Notes: a model not told the origin generated them from the letters alone. A stretch of 64,000 nt of DNA from Halictus rubicundus (GCF_050948215.1 NC_135156.1:17903257-17967256), one strand, 5' to 3'. Shown: positions 33,990 to 45,479, counted from the stretch's first letter. Program-made: numbers and translations.

Positions 33990-34680
33990 TCGAATTCAGT
34001 AGCGGCCTATCGAAATTGAAATGTACGGTATTTTTTATACCTTTGCTGTTTCTCTCTCGGATTTCACCGGGACCGGATTACGAGAGCGTTTGTTCTCTAA
34101 TGATCCGATTTTCGTAGCTCACGTGTCATTCTTTTTTTTTTAGCGATCGCATCGTCTTTTTTCCTGCGAAGTATACACCGCCACGTATTTTCCTCTCCGG
34201 CGCAGCGTTTCCTCTTCAGGGCATGGACGAAGGAAACCCTCGTCAGGGACACCCGGCAGCTGTTTACCCTCGGCCCGCGGAAGTGATCCTCGTCTATCGG
34301 CTTCTCTCCGCTCGAGGAAAAAACGGAAGGGAGACACCGGTGAACACCGAGAGAGAGAGAGAGAGAGAAAAAAAGGAATTGATTCGCACACGGTGCATAG
34401 GAGTGCACGCCGAGCGGAGAAAATCGGAGCGACACACGCTTCCTCGGCCCTTTAAACCGATTAACGAATCGCTAAATCAGTCCTCGTGATCCGTTCCTCG
34501 CGGTCGACTTTCTACCCTCTTGGAATTATTTCTGGTAACCGGAAGGAGTTTGACGTTTCGCCGCTCGTAACAATGTTCACGGTCATTGTGAGCGGCTCGG
34601 AGGAATCTTAAGGACTGAAAAAGGCCCCAAAGACAATTTTTTCACCGTTTCATTATTCCTCTTTGGTCGTGGCAAAATTG
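33990..34680. other. Non-coding stretch, nothing recognised
   Basis: A T run at about 34133-34141 and a GA microsatellite at 34349-34368. No domain. Confidence 0.4.
34349..34368. repeat. (GA)n microsatellite
   Basis: Ten GA units followed by a run of A. Confidence 0.9.
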
Positions 34681-34689
34681 TCAGTCCTT

Positions 34690-34960
34690 CTCGAGCCCTC
34701 AGGCGCGATGGAGGTCTCTCGGAGCTCCGAGGGATCCAGAGGGACTCATCGGGAATCTTACGCAAGTCCTTCAGGACTCTTCGGGGTCCTCGGGGAGCTT
34801 GGGAGATCCGCGAGGACTCCTAGGGATCCATATGATCCTTACGGACTTTTGAGAGATCCATGCTGACTTCTAGAGATCCACGGTGTCCTTGGGAATCTCT
34901 GGGAGATTCCTGAAAGTCGCAAGGACGCGTGGAACTTGGCATCTTACGATCTTTTGGAGT
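34690..34960. repeat. Degenerate GGATCC/GGACTC minisatellite
   Basis: Repeated motifs AGGGATCCA, AGGACTC and GAGATCC at roughly 20-25 bp spacing. The units have drifted strongly. It lies just upstream of the second mariner. Confidence 0.5.
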
Positions 34961-35025
34961 ACTTAACGATCCTAGATTCGCAGAGATACTCGAAACGACT
35001 AAGGGTGTGCTCCAAGTGGAATCTA

Positions 35026-36287
35026 TTAGGTTGGCAAGAAAGTAATTTCGGTTTTCACTAATAGATGGCTTTATGTATTGTTTGATTGACTTCTGTCAAC
35101 GTTGCATTTGTTTTCTTTCTGACATTTCATAACTGCATCTTTTAGGTTACTTTTGAAGCAAATTACACGTAATTTTGATTAAAATTGTTAGTTCTGTGTC
35201 AATTTGAACATGGAGTGCAAAAACGAACATTATAGGCACATATTGCTTTTTTATTTCCGTAGAGGTAAAAAAGCTGCCGAGGCTCACAAAGATAAATATG
35301 AAGTTTATGGTGTGGATTGCTTAACAGAACGCACGTGCCAGAATTGGTTTAAAAAATTCCGTTCTGGAAATTTATCACTTGAAGACGACCAACGTTCTGG
35401 TCGACCATCTGAAGTTGACGATGACCAAATGAGAGCCATTATTGAATCGGATCGTCATATAACTGTCCGAGAGATTGCAGACACGTTAAATGTCTCGCAT
35501 ACAACTATAGAATATCGTTTAAAAAGTCTCGGAATCGTTAAGAAGCTCGATATTTCGGTTCCACGCGAATTGAAAGAAATTCGCTTAACGCAACGCAACA
35601 ACATATGCGATACGCATCTCAAACGAAATGAAATCGACCCTTTTCTGAAGCGAATCGTCACTGGTGATGAGAAATGGGTTGTTTGCAATAACACAACTCG
35701 AAAACGATCATGGTCCAAGCGTGATGAATCAGCCCAAACCACGACGAAAGCTGAATTGCACCAAAAGAAGATCATGTTGTCAGTTTGGTGGGATTACAAA
35801 GGTATTGTGTATTTTGAGCTTCTCCCAAGGAACCAAACCATCAATTCAGATGTTTATTGTCGACAACTAACCAAACTGGACATAGCAATCAAAGAAAAAC
35901 GGCCAGAATTGGCAAATCGCAAAGGAATCGTGTTCCACCATGATAACGCTAGGCCACACACATATTTGGTAACGCGTGAAAAGTTATTGGAGCTTGGTTG
36001 GGAAGTGATGTCACATCCACCATATAGCCCTGACATTGCACCATCAGATTATCATTTGTTCCGAAGTTTACAAAACTCTTTGAATGGTAAAACTTTCGCT
36101 AATGATGATGGTCTGAAATCGCACTTGGATCAGTTTTTCACCGAAAAGGATCAGAAGTTTTATGAGCGCGGAATTATGAAGCTACCGGAAAGATGGCAAA
36201 AGATCATAGAACAAGATGGCAAATATTTTATTGATTAAAGTTCATTGCTTCGATAAAAATACCGAAATTACTTTCTTGCCAACCTGA
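35026..36287 (+). mobile_element. Full-length mariner, copy 2, 1262 bp
   Basis: Left end TTAGGTTGGCAAGAAAGTAA preceded by TA (35024-35025). The right end TTACTTTCTTGCCAACCTGA is followed by TGA, so the last bases and the TA copy have mutated. About 25 bp is missing between the transposase stop and the right end compared with copy 1 (the segment with TTGGATTTTATTTCACC). Confidence 0.93.
35210..36238 (+). CDS. Mariner transposase, 342 aa, open frame (copy 2)
   Basis: Same enzyme as 16054-17082; by direct reading the two proteins differ at about 26 of 342 residues and neither has a stop or frameshift. The ATG at 35210 (MECKNEHYRH) is used for the same reason. Helix-turn-helix regions lie in the first 115 residues and the linker RSGRPSE is of the usual form. 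The catalytic Asps stand in TGDEKW, HHDNARPH and APSDYH with 34 residues between the last two. The interdomain motif reads SVPREL instead of WVPREL; in other mariners this Trp-containing motif takes part in subunit contacts, so this copy may behave differently. The short 3' deletion of its element leaves the coding region untouched. Activity is unknown. Confidence 0.92.
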   Translation: MECKNEHYRHILLFYFRRGKKAAEAHKDKYEVYGVDCLTERTCQNWFKKFRSGNLSLEDDQRSGRPSEVDDDQMRAIIESDRHITVREIADTLNVSHTTIEYRLKSLGIVKKLDISVPRELKEIRLTQRNNICDTHLKRNEIDPFLKRIVTGDEKWVVCNNTTRKRSWSKRDESAQTTTKAELHQKKIMLSVWWDYKGIVYFELLPRNQTINSDVYCRQLTKLDIAIKEKRPELANRKGIVFHHDNARPHTYLVTREKLLELGWEVMSHPPYSPDIAPSDYHLFRSLQNSLNGKTFANDDGLKSHLDQFFTEKDQKFYERGIMKLPERWQKIIEQDGKYFID

Positions 36288-36289
36288 TG

Positions 36290-37110
36290 ATAGGATACTA
36301 CATACACCTGTTCCTATTTCCTGCTGGCAGCAAATGCTAAAATTCGAAGGGGATCTATCCTCGGGGAGAAATTGAGTCGGTTTCCTCGATCGAGCGGTTA
36401 CCAGGAAGCCGGGGAAAAGAAAAAGAGTTTTGCGAGCGGCGCCAGTCGACAAGAACGAGGAGACGTGACACCGAGGCTGGCGAGATCATTCGACTCGGCT
36501 CGTAATTATTTGTCAGAGAGTACACCGTTGAATTGGGGGTAGCAGCTGTCCACCGGTTGATCGTTGTATCGGTGTGGCTCGCGCAGTCCATCAGAGAGCA
36601 AGAAGCGACCGCGTGTCGCCGTACCGTTGCCGATCATTAAGACACCGTCGATTTATGCGCTAATAGCGGCGACCTTTCCCAAGTTTCACCCGTCGATTAT
36701 TATTTAAATTTACAATGTTGCCGGCGCGCCGGCAGATGACTCGGTGTAATTGTCGGGGGCCTACCTTTCGAAAGCTGATTGATTGTGACGCGTGTCCGCG
36801 TTTAACGTTCGCGACATAACGATTCAATACATTAGAGGTAATGAGTGACGTCGCCCGAAAGATGATTGGTCTTAATGCTGCTCGCATTAAACCGTCTCCC
36901 GGGCAATTTTCCCCCGTCAGCCGAGTACACACACCTACCATGATACCTTCAAACACGGCCGACAGGTCTGAGAACTGTGTCGAACTTTTTTTTAGTCCCG
37001 TGAACGCGCCGAGGTAAACATTTACGAGATCGTTAAATAATTTGCGGCGTCCGTCCCCGAAATACGTCGTCCAGTTTCAGATCGACATTTCTTTCTACGT
37101 ATCCCGATCC
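36290..37110. other. Non-coding stretch, nothing recognised
   Basis: No gene or repeat recognised; frames are short and overlapping. Confidence 0.4.
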
Positions 37111-37298
37111 GAAGGCGCCACTAAAAATTGCTGTATCATTATTCAAAATATTTTTCACGTTATTAAATTTGTTTGTATTTAGTAAATTACTAAATATTTC
37201 AGTAGCACCATTTTCGTATGTATAGTATGAAAAAATATATACAGAAGGGAAATATGGCTTCGGAAATATAGCTATAAAATGGCTTCGAGTACAAAGGG
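37111..37298. mobile_element. TTAA-1a MITE, left end lost
   Basis: GAAGGCGCCACTAAAAATTG to GGCTTCGAGTACAAAGGG, followed by TTAA (37299-37302). Same orientation as 19575-19810; the outer left end and a short internal piece are missing. Confidence 0.65.
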
Positions 37299-37302
37299 TT
37301 AA

Positions 37303-38069
37303 ATCTAACATGAATATTTGCTTTCAGATCGTTTTGTAAAACAGCGTGTTCATGGAATCGTCGATTGCTATAGTTTTTGGGATCGATGGAAAGAAGGCTG
37401 CTTCTTTGTTGGACGGGCCGATCCAATTGGCTGTTTCGGGAGACATGAACGCGCGGTTAAGAGGTGTCGTTGATTGGCACAATTAGCGCCTCGTCAAGCG
37501 ACTCCGGGCAACAATCCTCGAATACCAACGACGCGGTGCTCGTTTGCAAGAAACGGTGTTTCAAAAGAAAAAGATGCTATCGGTCTTCCTTGAAATATTT
37601 TCCACGCTTTTGAACGATACCCGACGGAAATTGTCCTAATAATTTTTCATAATCACCACCATCTTGACAACCTTTTCTTTATTTAGCGTGCCTAGGAACC
37701 TCCTGCAGAAGGAATTTCATTAAACTTTTTTGTTTCGTGGAAATTTCGTTTCATTTGAATTTCTCCGTGTGGCCCGATAGAAATCTTCGTATGAATTTCG
37801 AGAATGATCTAAAGGCTGCAATAGCGACGTAGAGAAATCGATCGAGGCAGAAGATAGAAGGATCCGACGAAAATCTACGAGCGGACGATCAACTTTCCTC
37901 GGCTCGAAGTGAAAGGCTCGCGTTATTCGGTAATAAACGGGGCGCCATAAAAATCGTGCTCCACGCAGTCCTGCCCGCTTTTTCGAAACAACACATACCC
38001 ATAACTATTTCCATAATTGCTATTAACGGTGCGATAACATTCGTTCGAAAACTGTTCGTCAAATCGATT
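37303..38069. other. Non-coding stretch, nothing recognised
   Basis: No gene or repeat recognised. Confidence 0.4.
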
Positions 38070-39375
38070 CTTCTTTTGTAAAGAATGATTGGTCTAATTT
38101 GACAATTTTTTGGACGAATATTCGAGCCCCGACTTTCTCTGGTTGCATAAAAATTCTTTCACGACTTTTCAGCCTAAATTCGAGTCATTCTCTCGCGTTC
38201 CTCCTTGGATCCAGTTAGGGGATGCTTCTCCAACATCCTGAAGACTCAGCCGATCCTTCTGTTGTCCAAATCAAGAATCATTGGTCTACTTTGACAATTT
38301 TTTGGACGAATATTCGAGCCTCGACTTTCTCTGGTTGCATTAAAATTCTTTCACGACTTTTCAGCCTAAATTCGAGTCATTCTCTCGCGTTCCTCCTTGG
38401 GTCCAGTTAGGGGATGCTTCTCCAACATCCTGAAGACTCAGCCGATCCTTCTGTTGTCCAAATCAAGAATTATTGGCCTACTTTAACAATTTTTTGGATG
38501 AATATTCGAGCTTCGACTTTCTCTGGTTGCATTAAAATTCTTTCACGACTTTTCAGCCTAAATTCGAGTCATTCTCTCGCGTTCCTCCTTGGATCCAGTT
38601 AGGGGATGCTTCTCCAACATCCTGAAGACTCAGCCGATCCTTCTGTTGTCCAAATCAAGAATCATTGGTCTACTTTGACAATTTTTTGGACGAATATTCG
38701 AGCCTCGACTTTCTCTGGTTGCATTAAAATTCTTTCACGACTTTTCAGCCTAAATTCGAGTCATTCTCTCGCGTTCCTCCTTGGGTCCAGTTAGGGGATG
38801 CTTCTCCAACATCCTGAAGACTCAGCCGATCCTTCTGTTGTCCAAATCAAGAATTATTGGCCTACTTTAACAATTTTTTGGATGAATATTCGAGCTTCGA
38901 CTTTCTCTGGTTGCATTAAAATTCTTTCACGACTTTTCAGCCTAAATTCGAGTCATTCTCTCGCGTTCCTCCTTGGATCCAGTTAGGGGATGCTTCTCCA
39001 ACATCCTGAAGACTCAGCCGATCCTTCTGTTGTCCAAATCAAGAATGATTGGCCTACTTTGACAATTTTTTGGATGAATATTCGAGCTTCGACTTTCTCT
39101 GGTTGCATTAAAATTCTTTCACGACTTTTCAGCCTAAATTCGAGTCATTCTCTCGCGTTCCTCCTTGGATCCAGTTAGGGGATGCTTCTCCAACATCCGG
39201 GAGAGTCAGCCGATCCTTCTGTTACCCGAATCAGAAATGTTTGGCTCGCTTTGAAAATTTTTTGGACGAATATTCGAGCTTCGACTTTCTCTGGTTGCAT
39301 TAAAATTCTTTCACGACTTTTCAGCCTAAATTCGAGTCACTCTCTCGCGTTCCTCCTTGGATCCAGTTAGGGGAT
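38070..39375. repeat. 192-bp satellite array with dimeric higher-order period
   Basis: One partial and six complete units with an exact 192-bp period (starts at 38219, 38411, 38603, 38795, 38987, 39179). Each holds GGATGCTTCTCCAACATCC, ACAATTTTTTGGACGAATAT or a variant, and TCCTCCTTGGATCCAGTTAG. Units 1 and 3 match each other and units 2 and 4 match each other (GGGTCCAG versus GGATCCAG endings, CATTGGTCTAC versus TATTGGCCTAC), giving a 384-bp dimer. Since 192 is divisible by 3, every unit contains the same 62-codon ATG-to-TAG frame. I see no sign that it is a gene. Confidence 0.95.
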
Positions 39376-39570
39376 GCTTCTCCAACATCCGGGAGAGTCA
39401 GCTGATCCTTCTGTTACCCGAATCAGAAATGTTTGGCTCGCTTTGAAAATTTTTTGGACGAATATTCGAGCCCCAACCGTTCCGGATCCGTTCGGAACGA
39501 CTTTCTCATCGGCTTTGTAACTTTTCAACCTAAACTCGCACGATTCTCTTACATCTCGGATCACCTTAGG
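39376..39570. repeat. Divergent flanking unit of the 192-bp satellite
   Basis: Starts like unit 6 (CATCCGGGAGAGTCAGCTGA, GTTTGGCTCGC), then drifts but still ends AACTTTTCAACC, CTCGGATCACCTTAGGGGATG. It looks like an old edge unit or an ancestral form. Confidence 0.7.
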
Positions 39571-40520
39571 GGATGTTCCTCGACGTCCCGAGGAGTCGAG
39601 GAAGATCGATAGTCCCCGGCAGGCGATTAATTACGCGAAAGAAGGGCCGAACGCGGTCCGTTGACGAATCCCAGCCATTGTGTCGCGTAGGTTCATTGTT
39701 CGCGCGCATAAACACCCCTAACAGGCAAAGCAGAGTTCTTTTGAGTCCGCGATCGAGGCTCCCTTTTGCGCAAACGATCCGACGGAATCTCGCAACGCGT
39801 TGCAACGGTCCGAACAACGATGGAAAACCGACTGGGTCAACGGAGCCCCGGGAGAGGAGTCCAGGTATGGGCAGGTGTCGATGACTTTGTACGACTTCCA
39901 GAAGGAGAGAGCCGACCACGGGAAAATCTCGATAGCGTCTCGTTGCGAGATCTACGGAAAACGGCGTAGCATAATTTCCAGTTTCCAGAGGATCGTTAAC
40001 GTTGCCAGGTTTTAGGGAGCGAGCTTTAGATAGCGGAGGACTTTTTCGGAAATTACAGAGATTATAGAAGCGGTGGAAATTGGGCAGGAATAATAGGAAA
40101 GGCTGCTTTGCCTCGGCAGATGGCCAACGTCCAGATAGGCGAACTTGCTTCTGACCGTACCACTCGATAATTATATCGATAGTTGTCTTGTTTACTCGAT
40201 ATTAACTCTTTATTGTCTGGTACTATCCCATTACTCGCGGCTCCGCAAATTTTTGAAAATTTACGAGCTCCACGGTTTCCCTTCGGAAACTCTATAAAAC
40301 GAAAGTATTCGCTTTCATGACAATCATTCGCTTTATTGATTACAATTTTACGTTTTATTCATTACAATCGTTTTCATGTAACAATTGTAACAATCTTTCC
40401 TAACCTTTGGTACACCGAATGGATATTAACGCAGAGATCTCTTTTGAGTTCGTTGACAGTGATCACCAGCGACTGTTTCATAAAATTAATTATTATAGAT
40501 TATACCCTGCTTCATTATCT
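39571..40520. other. Non-coding stretch, nothing recognised
   Basis: Frames at 39566-39919 on both strands are shadows without domains; AT-rich from 40160. Confidence 0.4.
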
Positions 40521-40521
40521 A

Positions 40522-40660
40522 GCAGGGACCAAAAGTAACAGTTATTCTAATATTTTCTACGATAAATATCATTAACGAAAAGTTGAGTTTGAAGTTGAAA
40601 AGTTGAAGTTGAGGTTGTTTATTATCCACATTTAAGATAATCTCGAAATTAACTTCTCTG
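40522..40660. repeat. Dispersed repeat, copy 2
   Basis: AGCAGGGACCAAAAGTAACA and following bases match 4806-4950. It contains a local GAAGTTGAAAAGTTGAAGTTGA-type short repeat. Confidence 0.4.
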
Positions 40661-40716
40661 ATTGATAACTGTTATTAGCGATCGAAATAAACGCTCATTG
40701 GTAACTGTTATAAGTA

Positions 40717-40912
40717 GACTGCGGATGTTTATGCAATTCTCAATTTCTGCAGACAAATTTCCAGAAAATGGAATGAAATGAAACCCTATTTTTCATGGTA
40801 ACAGCTTCCGCAAATCGAAAACGAATAAAAATCGTACTAGATTCTATCGAGTTTTATATTATAGCATTTTTTGAACATTTTTATAAGCCATAAATGTGTA
40901 AAGATCCGCAGT
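40717..40912. mobile_element. TA-1 MITE, second subtype, 196 bp
   Basis: Left GACTGCGGATGTTTATGCAA preceded by TA (40715-40716). Right end AAATGTGTAAAGATCCGCAGT. The interior (ATGGAATGAAATGAAACCC, CATTTTTTGAACATTTTTAT) matches 50927-51106 and not the 29545 subtype. Confidence 0.7.
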
Positions 40913-41009
40913 AGAAATGAATTTCTCTCATTTCGCAGAGAATCAAGACAAAATATAGCTCAATTTGTAGCTGGAGCTATTTTCAATGGCATAAAACTGC
41001 TCGGATTCC

Positions 41010-41475
41010 ACGGCACGCGCATCGTCAATTTTTGGTCTACTTCGAACGCTTATGTTACCAAATATCCGCATAATCTCGGCTGCTCCTGACCTTCGCACAC
41101 TAGATTGAACCTTCCTCTTTCGAGCGAGCCCTTTACCAGCGACAAAATATTCTCATATAAGGACGAAAAGTTGGGACAGGTGAAACAATTTTTCCCCTAT
41201 TTTCGTCGGTAACGTGGTCACTCTACCTTATCGCAAATCTACGGAGTCTTGGCTCTTAATTTTTGGCCTACTTCTAACGCTCATATCACCAAATATTCGC
41301 ATAATCTCGGCAGCTGCTGACCAGCGCGCACTAAATTCAACCTTCCTCTTTCGAACGAGCCCTTTACCAGCGACAAAATATTCTCATATAAGGACGAAAA
41401 CTTGAAGCTGGTGAAACCATTTTTTGACGGTAATGTAGTCACTCTACCTTATCGCGAATCTACGAAGACCGGCGT
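41010..41475. repeat. Two tandem units of about 231 bp
   Basis: Units aligned at AATTTTTGGTCTACTTC (41027) and AATTTTTGGCCTACTTC (41258). Shared segments include AATATTCTCATATAAGGACG and CACTCTACCTTATCGC. A further copy lies at 49684-49968. Type unknown; no terminal repeats could be fixed. Confidence 0.7.
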
Positions 41476-43925
41476 TAAATAAATTCGCAAAGAGGGGGAG
41501 AGAGCTCCCCGGGGATTTTTCGTATTTGGTTAGCGACTTTGGGAGAAGGTCGGATGTCCCTGGATTCCGAGGGCGAATCGATTCGAAACAGCATCGTTCC
41601 TTACGGTTGGTCTGTTTAGGGAACGACCGTTGCGCTCGCTGTCAGCGGCGATGACGAAGAAGAAGATCAGGGGAAGACAAGAGGGCCCAGGGCCCTGGGC
41701 CCCGTGATTCAAAAGATCCTCGGTGCTTTTCGGGGTGTCTCGCAGCTGTTCCTCGCCCTCTACCTCCCAAACCGTCGCGTCGCGACGCAACGCTCCACCT
41801 TCTTTGCGTCTTCTCTCTTATCCGCGAACGCTGCGCAACCAGCGCACGGATCACTCTCGTTCAGCACGTTCCACGGACCTACAGTGTGAGAACGTGTTTT
41901 TGAAAAAGTTCCACGGTCCATGTTTGGACTAGAACCTATTAAAAAGGTTCCGTAACTCGTTCGATCCCTGATTTTATCGTCGCAGTCTTAAATTAGGAAG
42001 CTTCGAGCCTGACGTCCAGGGCACTGCACACGTGGCAGTCGATGCGCGTTAATATTATTCTATGGCATCGAAGGAAAAAATCAGTTGAAACAATTTAAAA
42101 CCAGCAGGAACATTGACCCCTTGACAAACAATTAAAATGCAAGTCGACGCGTCCGTAGGATACCATTTATAATTTAATTTGGCTCAATTGTGGACACAGT
42201 TCGAAGACAGTTCTTGACGCCTCGGAGACGTCAAAGTCATTGTATGTCGAGGGGTTAACAGAAATTCGGAATATCTGCAATTATGTCCAGATTGTTAAAA
42301 AAGGAAAAGAAAGGACTTCGTAGTTACCGTTTCAACAATGTCAAGGTCGTGGATATAGTGCAGTATCCGTTATGGTCGAAACTGTAGAGAATTCAGCGGA
42401 GTATCATGATCGAAGGAAGAAACGATACGCAGTTTGCAAGCCCGCGGGACATCCGAGCCTGGCGCCGTGGCTCGACGCGATACATTGTACGTAAAAGGCG
42501 TAATTGTGATAATAACTTGGCCGGATAATTACAAGGAGGCTCGTGTATGTGGAGTGCGCGTGTGCGCGTGCTGGCGCGAGAGCGCGAGTATCGACAGAAG
42601 GATTTATTCAAAGCAGCCGAGGGGTGGATACGCGGAAGATAAAGGGACTGGGAGGGAGCGAGGAGGAGTTGAAGGCCTTCTGTCGGGCCCAGAAGGTCCT
42701 GCGGCCCGATGCGGAGAAATCCTCGGAGCCAGCAAAAGGAGTCAGTCGTGTAGCGGCGTGAAACGAAAGAAACGAGCCGACCCGAGCGGACCGGGCCGGA
42801 CCGGACCGGCTGGCAAACCCTTCGACTCGATCGAAGCCAGCAATCTGTCGTCTTTTACGCCCTCCTCGATCCTTCGGGAGTCCTTCCCGAATCCTTTGCC
42901 AAATCCTCGACGTTCCAGCCATTTCTTCCTTTATTGCTCTCTCAGCCCCACCGAGTCCCTCTTTTTATTCCCAGACCCCTCGAGCTCGCTTGCGTAATCT
43001 CGCAACGAGGGAACAGATCGCAGATACGGCAGAAATCCTCGCGTTCGCCGAAATTCTCCCGAAAAAGGGTGAACAAAAAAAAAAGAAACATCGGGAAAAA
43101 CGTATCCCGATGCCGGGGGATGCTGCATATATCCTTCGCCTGTTTAATTTTTAAAAATTAAAAGAAAATTCCTAGCAATTTTTCGAATTGCCTCTCGAAT
43201 CCACACGCGTCGAACTTATCGAACTTTTAATTTCGAAAGAGAAAGTTCGATCTCCTTTGCGGGGAGAACAGACAAATCAAAATAGTTGTCCTCTAGAAAA
43301 TTCCTTCGAGTGCATTGTCCTTTTAGTTTTTATTCTGTTCGAAGTTACTTGGCCGGTTTAATTTCTATTTGGTCAGGGAGAGGATACATCGTGGCCTCTG
43401 CGGAGAAATCGTTGGACATCGACCGCCATTTTCGGGCCCGGGGAAGAATATACGTTGATCAGGTGTGCGCATTCCTCACGGCCGGGGAATCTGCATAGTT
43501 CGGTGGACGCAATCACAATGGGCCACATACCTGTATCCGACTGCGAATAATGGCTAGGTGGCGGTTCACCCTCTTTCCCCTCTCCTCCCTCGCCAACCCT
43601 CCCCTTTCTTTTCTTCCTCTCGCAACCGTCAATGTCCCATTAACGCCGGGAGAGAAAACTGCGAACGATGAACGAGAGGAACAAACCGAGCCGAAAGCGA
43701 ACCGGTCGCCGGCATCCGTTGTAAACAGGAAAACGGCAAGTTTTCACCCTCCCGGGGCGGGGGTCGACCTTCCTCGTAACGATCCTGCGACCATAATCCG
43801 GCCCCCGGACGACGGGGAGCCGCGAATGTCTCTTTCAATTTCATTTGCACGCTTGCGAATGCAAGTGCGGTGTTTTAACACTCCATGTGCACACTTATTT
43901 TTCGCACCTTCGAACCGGGGACTGT
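41476..43925. other. Non-coding stretch, nothing recognised
   Basis: CpG-rich stretches (41530-41930, 42430-43160, 43550-43930) produce overlapping frames up to 187 codons on both strands, with no domain. An A run at 43074-43083. Confidence 0.4.
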
Positions 43926-44008
43926 AACTGTTATAACAAAAGGAGAAAAAGGCATGGAATAACAAGTATTTCATCGACTAAAATCGTAGTGGTTACAAGT
44001 AAGGATTG
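43926..44008. repeat. Dispersed repeat, copy
   Basis: AACTGTTATAACAAAAGGAG ... AAGGCATGGAATAACAAGTA ... ATCGTAGTGGTTACAAG, matching 33551-33640 and 63749-63830. Confidence 0.6.
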
Positions 44009-44087
44009 TACAGTCAGTCCCATGAGTATATTCGTACGCTCTTAAAAATCGCATAACTTTGTCAATGTTGGAGTATAGTTTTATTTC

Positions 44088-44210
44088 TCTTTATTTGATT
44101 CCCCTAGAGGTTACAAATCCTTACGTCACCTCCTCCTTCCATCGCCGCTTTTCTATTTTCACACCTAACTTAACACTAACTTAAATGTAAACTTAACCTA
44201 AACATAATCC

Positions 44211-44245
<35 letters not shown>

Positions 44246-44257
44246 TATATTTATAAA
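44088..44257 (-). mobile_element. Retroelement 3' tail, minus orientation
   Basis: Read on the minus strand, GGCGATGGAAGGAGGAGG, TTGTAACCTCTAGGGG and AATCAAATAAA align with the 3' part of the insert at 53888-54801. The flanks CAATGTTGGAGTATAGT and CAATATTGGACTATACT look like a diverged 17-bp target duplication. It includes a (TA)n(GA)n microsatellite at 44211-44245. Confidence 0.55.
44211..44245. repeat. (TA)5(GA)12 microsatellite
   Basis: Five TA units then about twelve GA units inside the retroelement tail. Confidence 0.9.
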
Positions 44258-44813
44258 CAATATTGGACTATACTATTTGAATTTTTTCGAGAAGCTAGAA
44301 CAATTGGTGACATGAGAAATATGTTTGATTAAAATTGCAATTGGTCGAAATTACAAAGACAGTACTGAAAGTTGTATTTTGCAACTTTTGTATGCGGGCT
44401 TATATTAAAAATTTAAAAAGTACGTTTTGTAGATCTGTATCAATTATACATATTCTGAATATTTCATCTAAATCGGTCAACGTTGCAATGAGTTACAAAC
44501 ATTTAACTATGAAAACTTAAGGGCGAAAGTCGCAGAATTTTGACCTTAGGGAATTTCGCCCTTATGCGATCATTTTGGAACCACTTCCATTATGTGGAAG
44601 TCCACAGAAAAAAGTTGCAAAGTACACCTTTTAGCATTTTCTCTGCACTTTCGACCAATTGCAATTTTTGTAAACAATTTTCTGTCACTTTATATAGTGG
44701 TCCAATTGTTCTAACTTCTCAAACAAAATTCAAGTAGTATAGTCCAATATTGACAAAGTCATCCCCTGTTGGTTGTCGTTGAGAGAAATTTTCATTTCGA
44801 TCACTTATAACTA

Positions 44814-44868
44814 GCCTGCGGATCTTTATGCGTTTATGGCTTATAAGGAAGACAAATTTGACGGATTA
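44814..44868. mobile_element. TA-1 MITE left-end fragment
   Basis: GCCTGCGGATCTTTATGCG preceded by TA, then sequence unlike either subtype. Confidence 0.5.
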
Positions 44869-44869
44869 A

Positions 44870-45451
44870 ATTCATGAAAATTAGGGTACTTTCCCCTCGA
44901 AGGGATTCGGGGGAAGACAGAATTCTCTACCCGGATTTATTCGTGAACGTTTGCGTTAATATATTCGGTGTAGCAAATTTTCACAAGCTAACAAACTTTT
45001 ACCGACAAAAATTGATTTCGCAAAGGATGCTACTGACCGTATACAACTCGCATGGCTATGGACCTGTAAAAACCGAGTGTACAAAATGATCGATGAACAA
45101 TCTCCAGCTGAAATCATTTATCGCTGAATCGATCGTCCAACTTCCGTTCGATCCCCCAGAATCTCCGAGAATCGACTACCGCAGTTGCAGCGTATAAAAC
45201 GTTAAAATTCGTTGTTTAACGCACGTTTCGGACACCTTGCGAGGGTGGAACAGGTAGGGTTCATCCCCTGGAAGGAACTCGGCTCGCAGAGATATTTCCG
45301 GAGATTATTTCCGGTGGGGATGTTACGGGTAAAAAGAGGAGAGACCTGCGCTTGGTCCAGATATAGGGGCTCGGTAGGATCCGCGAGCGATGGCACATGC
45401 ATCGAAAGAGAGGGCCTCTCTCTCCTCGGAGCATCTGTTGCATCGTGCATC
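44870..45451. other. Non-coding stretch, nothing recognised
   Basis: No gene or repeat recognised. Confidence 0.4.
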
Positions 45452-45452
45452 G

Positions 45453-45479
45453 ACACCACCACCACCACCACCACCACCA
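45453..45479. repeat. (ACC)n microsatellite
   Basis: Nine ACC units, then ATCACC. It gives rise to His, Thr or Val runs in chance frames on both strands. Confidence 0.9.

Larger units (their letters stand above)
44011..44757. mobile_element. Tc1-like element with long inverted repeats, interrupted
   Basis: The left end CAGTCAGTCCCATGAGTATA follows TA (44009-44010). Long inverted repeats pair GGACTATACT...GAGAAGCTAGAACAATTGG near 44267-44310 with their complement at about 44685-44750, and continue with gaps through TTGCAATTGGTCGAAA. The outermost right 45 bases are missing. A retroelement tail interrupts the left arm at about 44088-44257. No transposase frame. TA target and CAGT end suggest Tc1/mariner type. 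Confidence 0.55.

Noticed and set aside
38222..39370. Six 62-codon ORFs as a small gene family
   Set aside because: They are the same phase of a 192-bp satellite; near-identity is at DNA level and there is no start-context, signal or domain evidence.
38070..39375. CRISPR-like array
   Set aside because: Repeats are 192 bp and contiguous with no unique spacers; it is a satellite.
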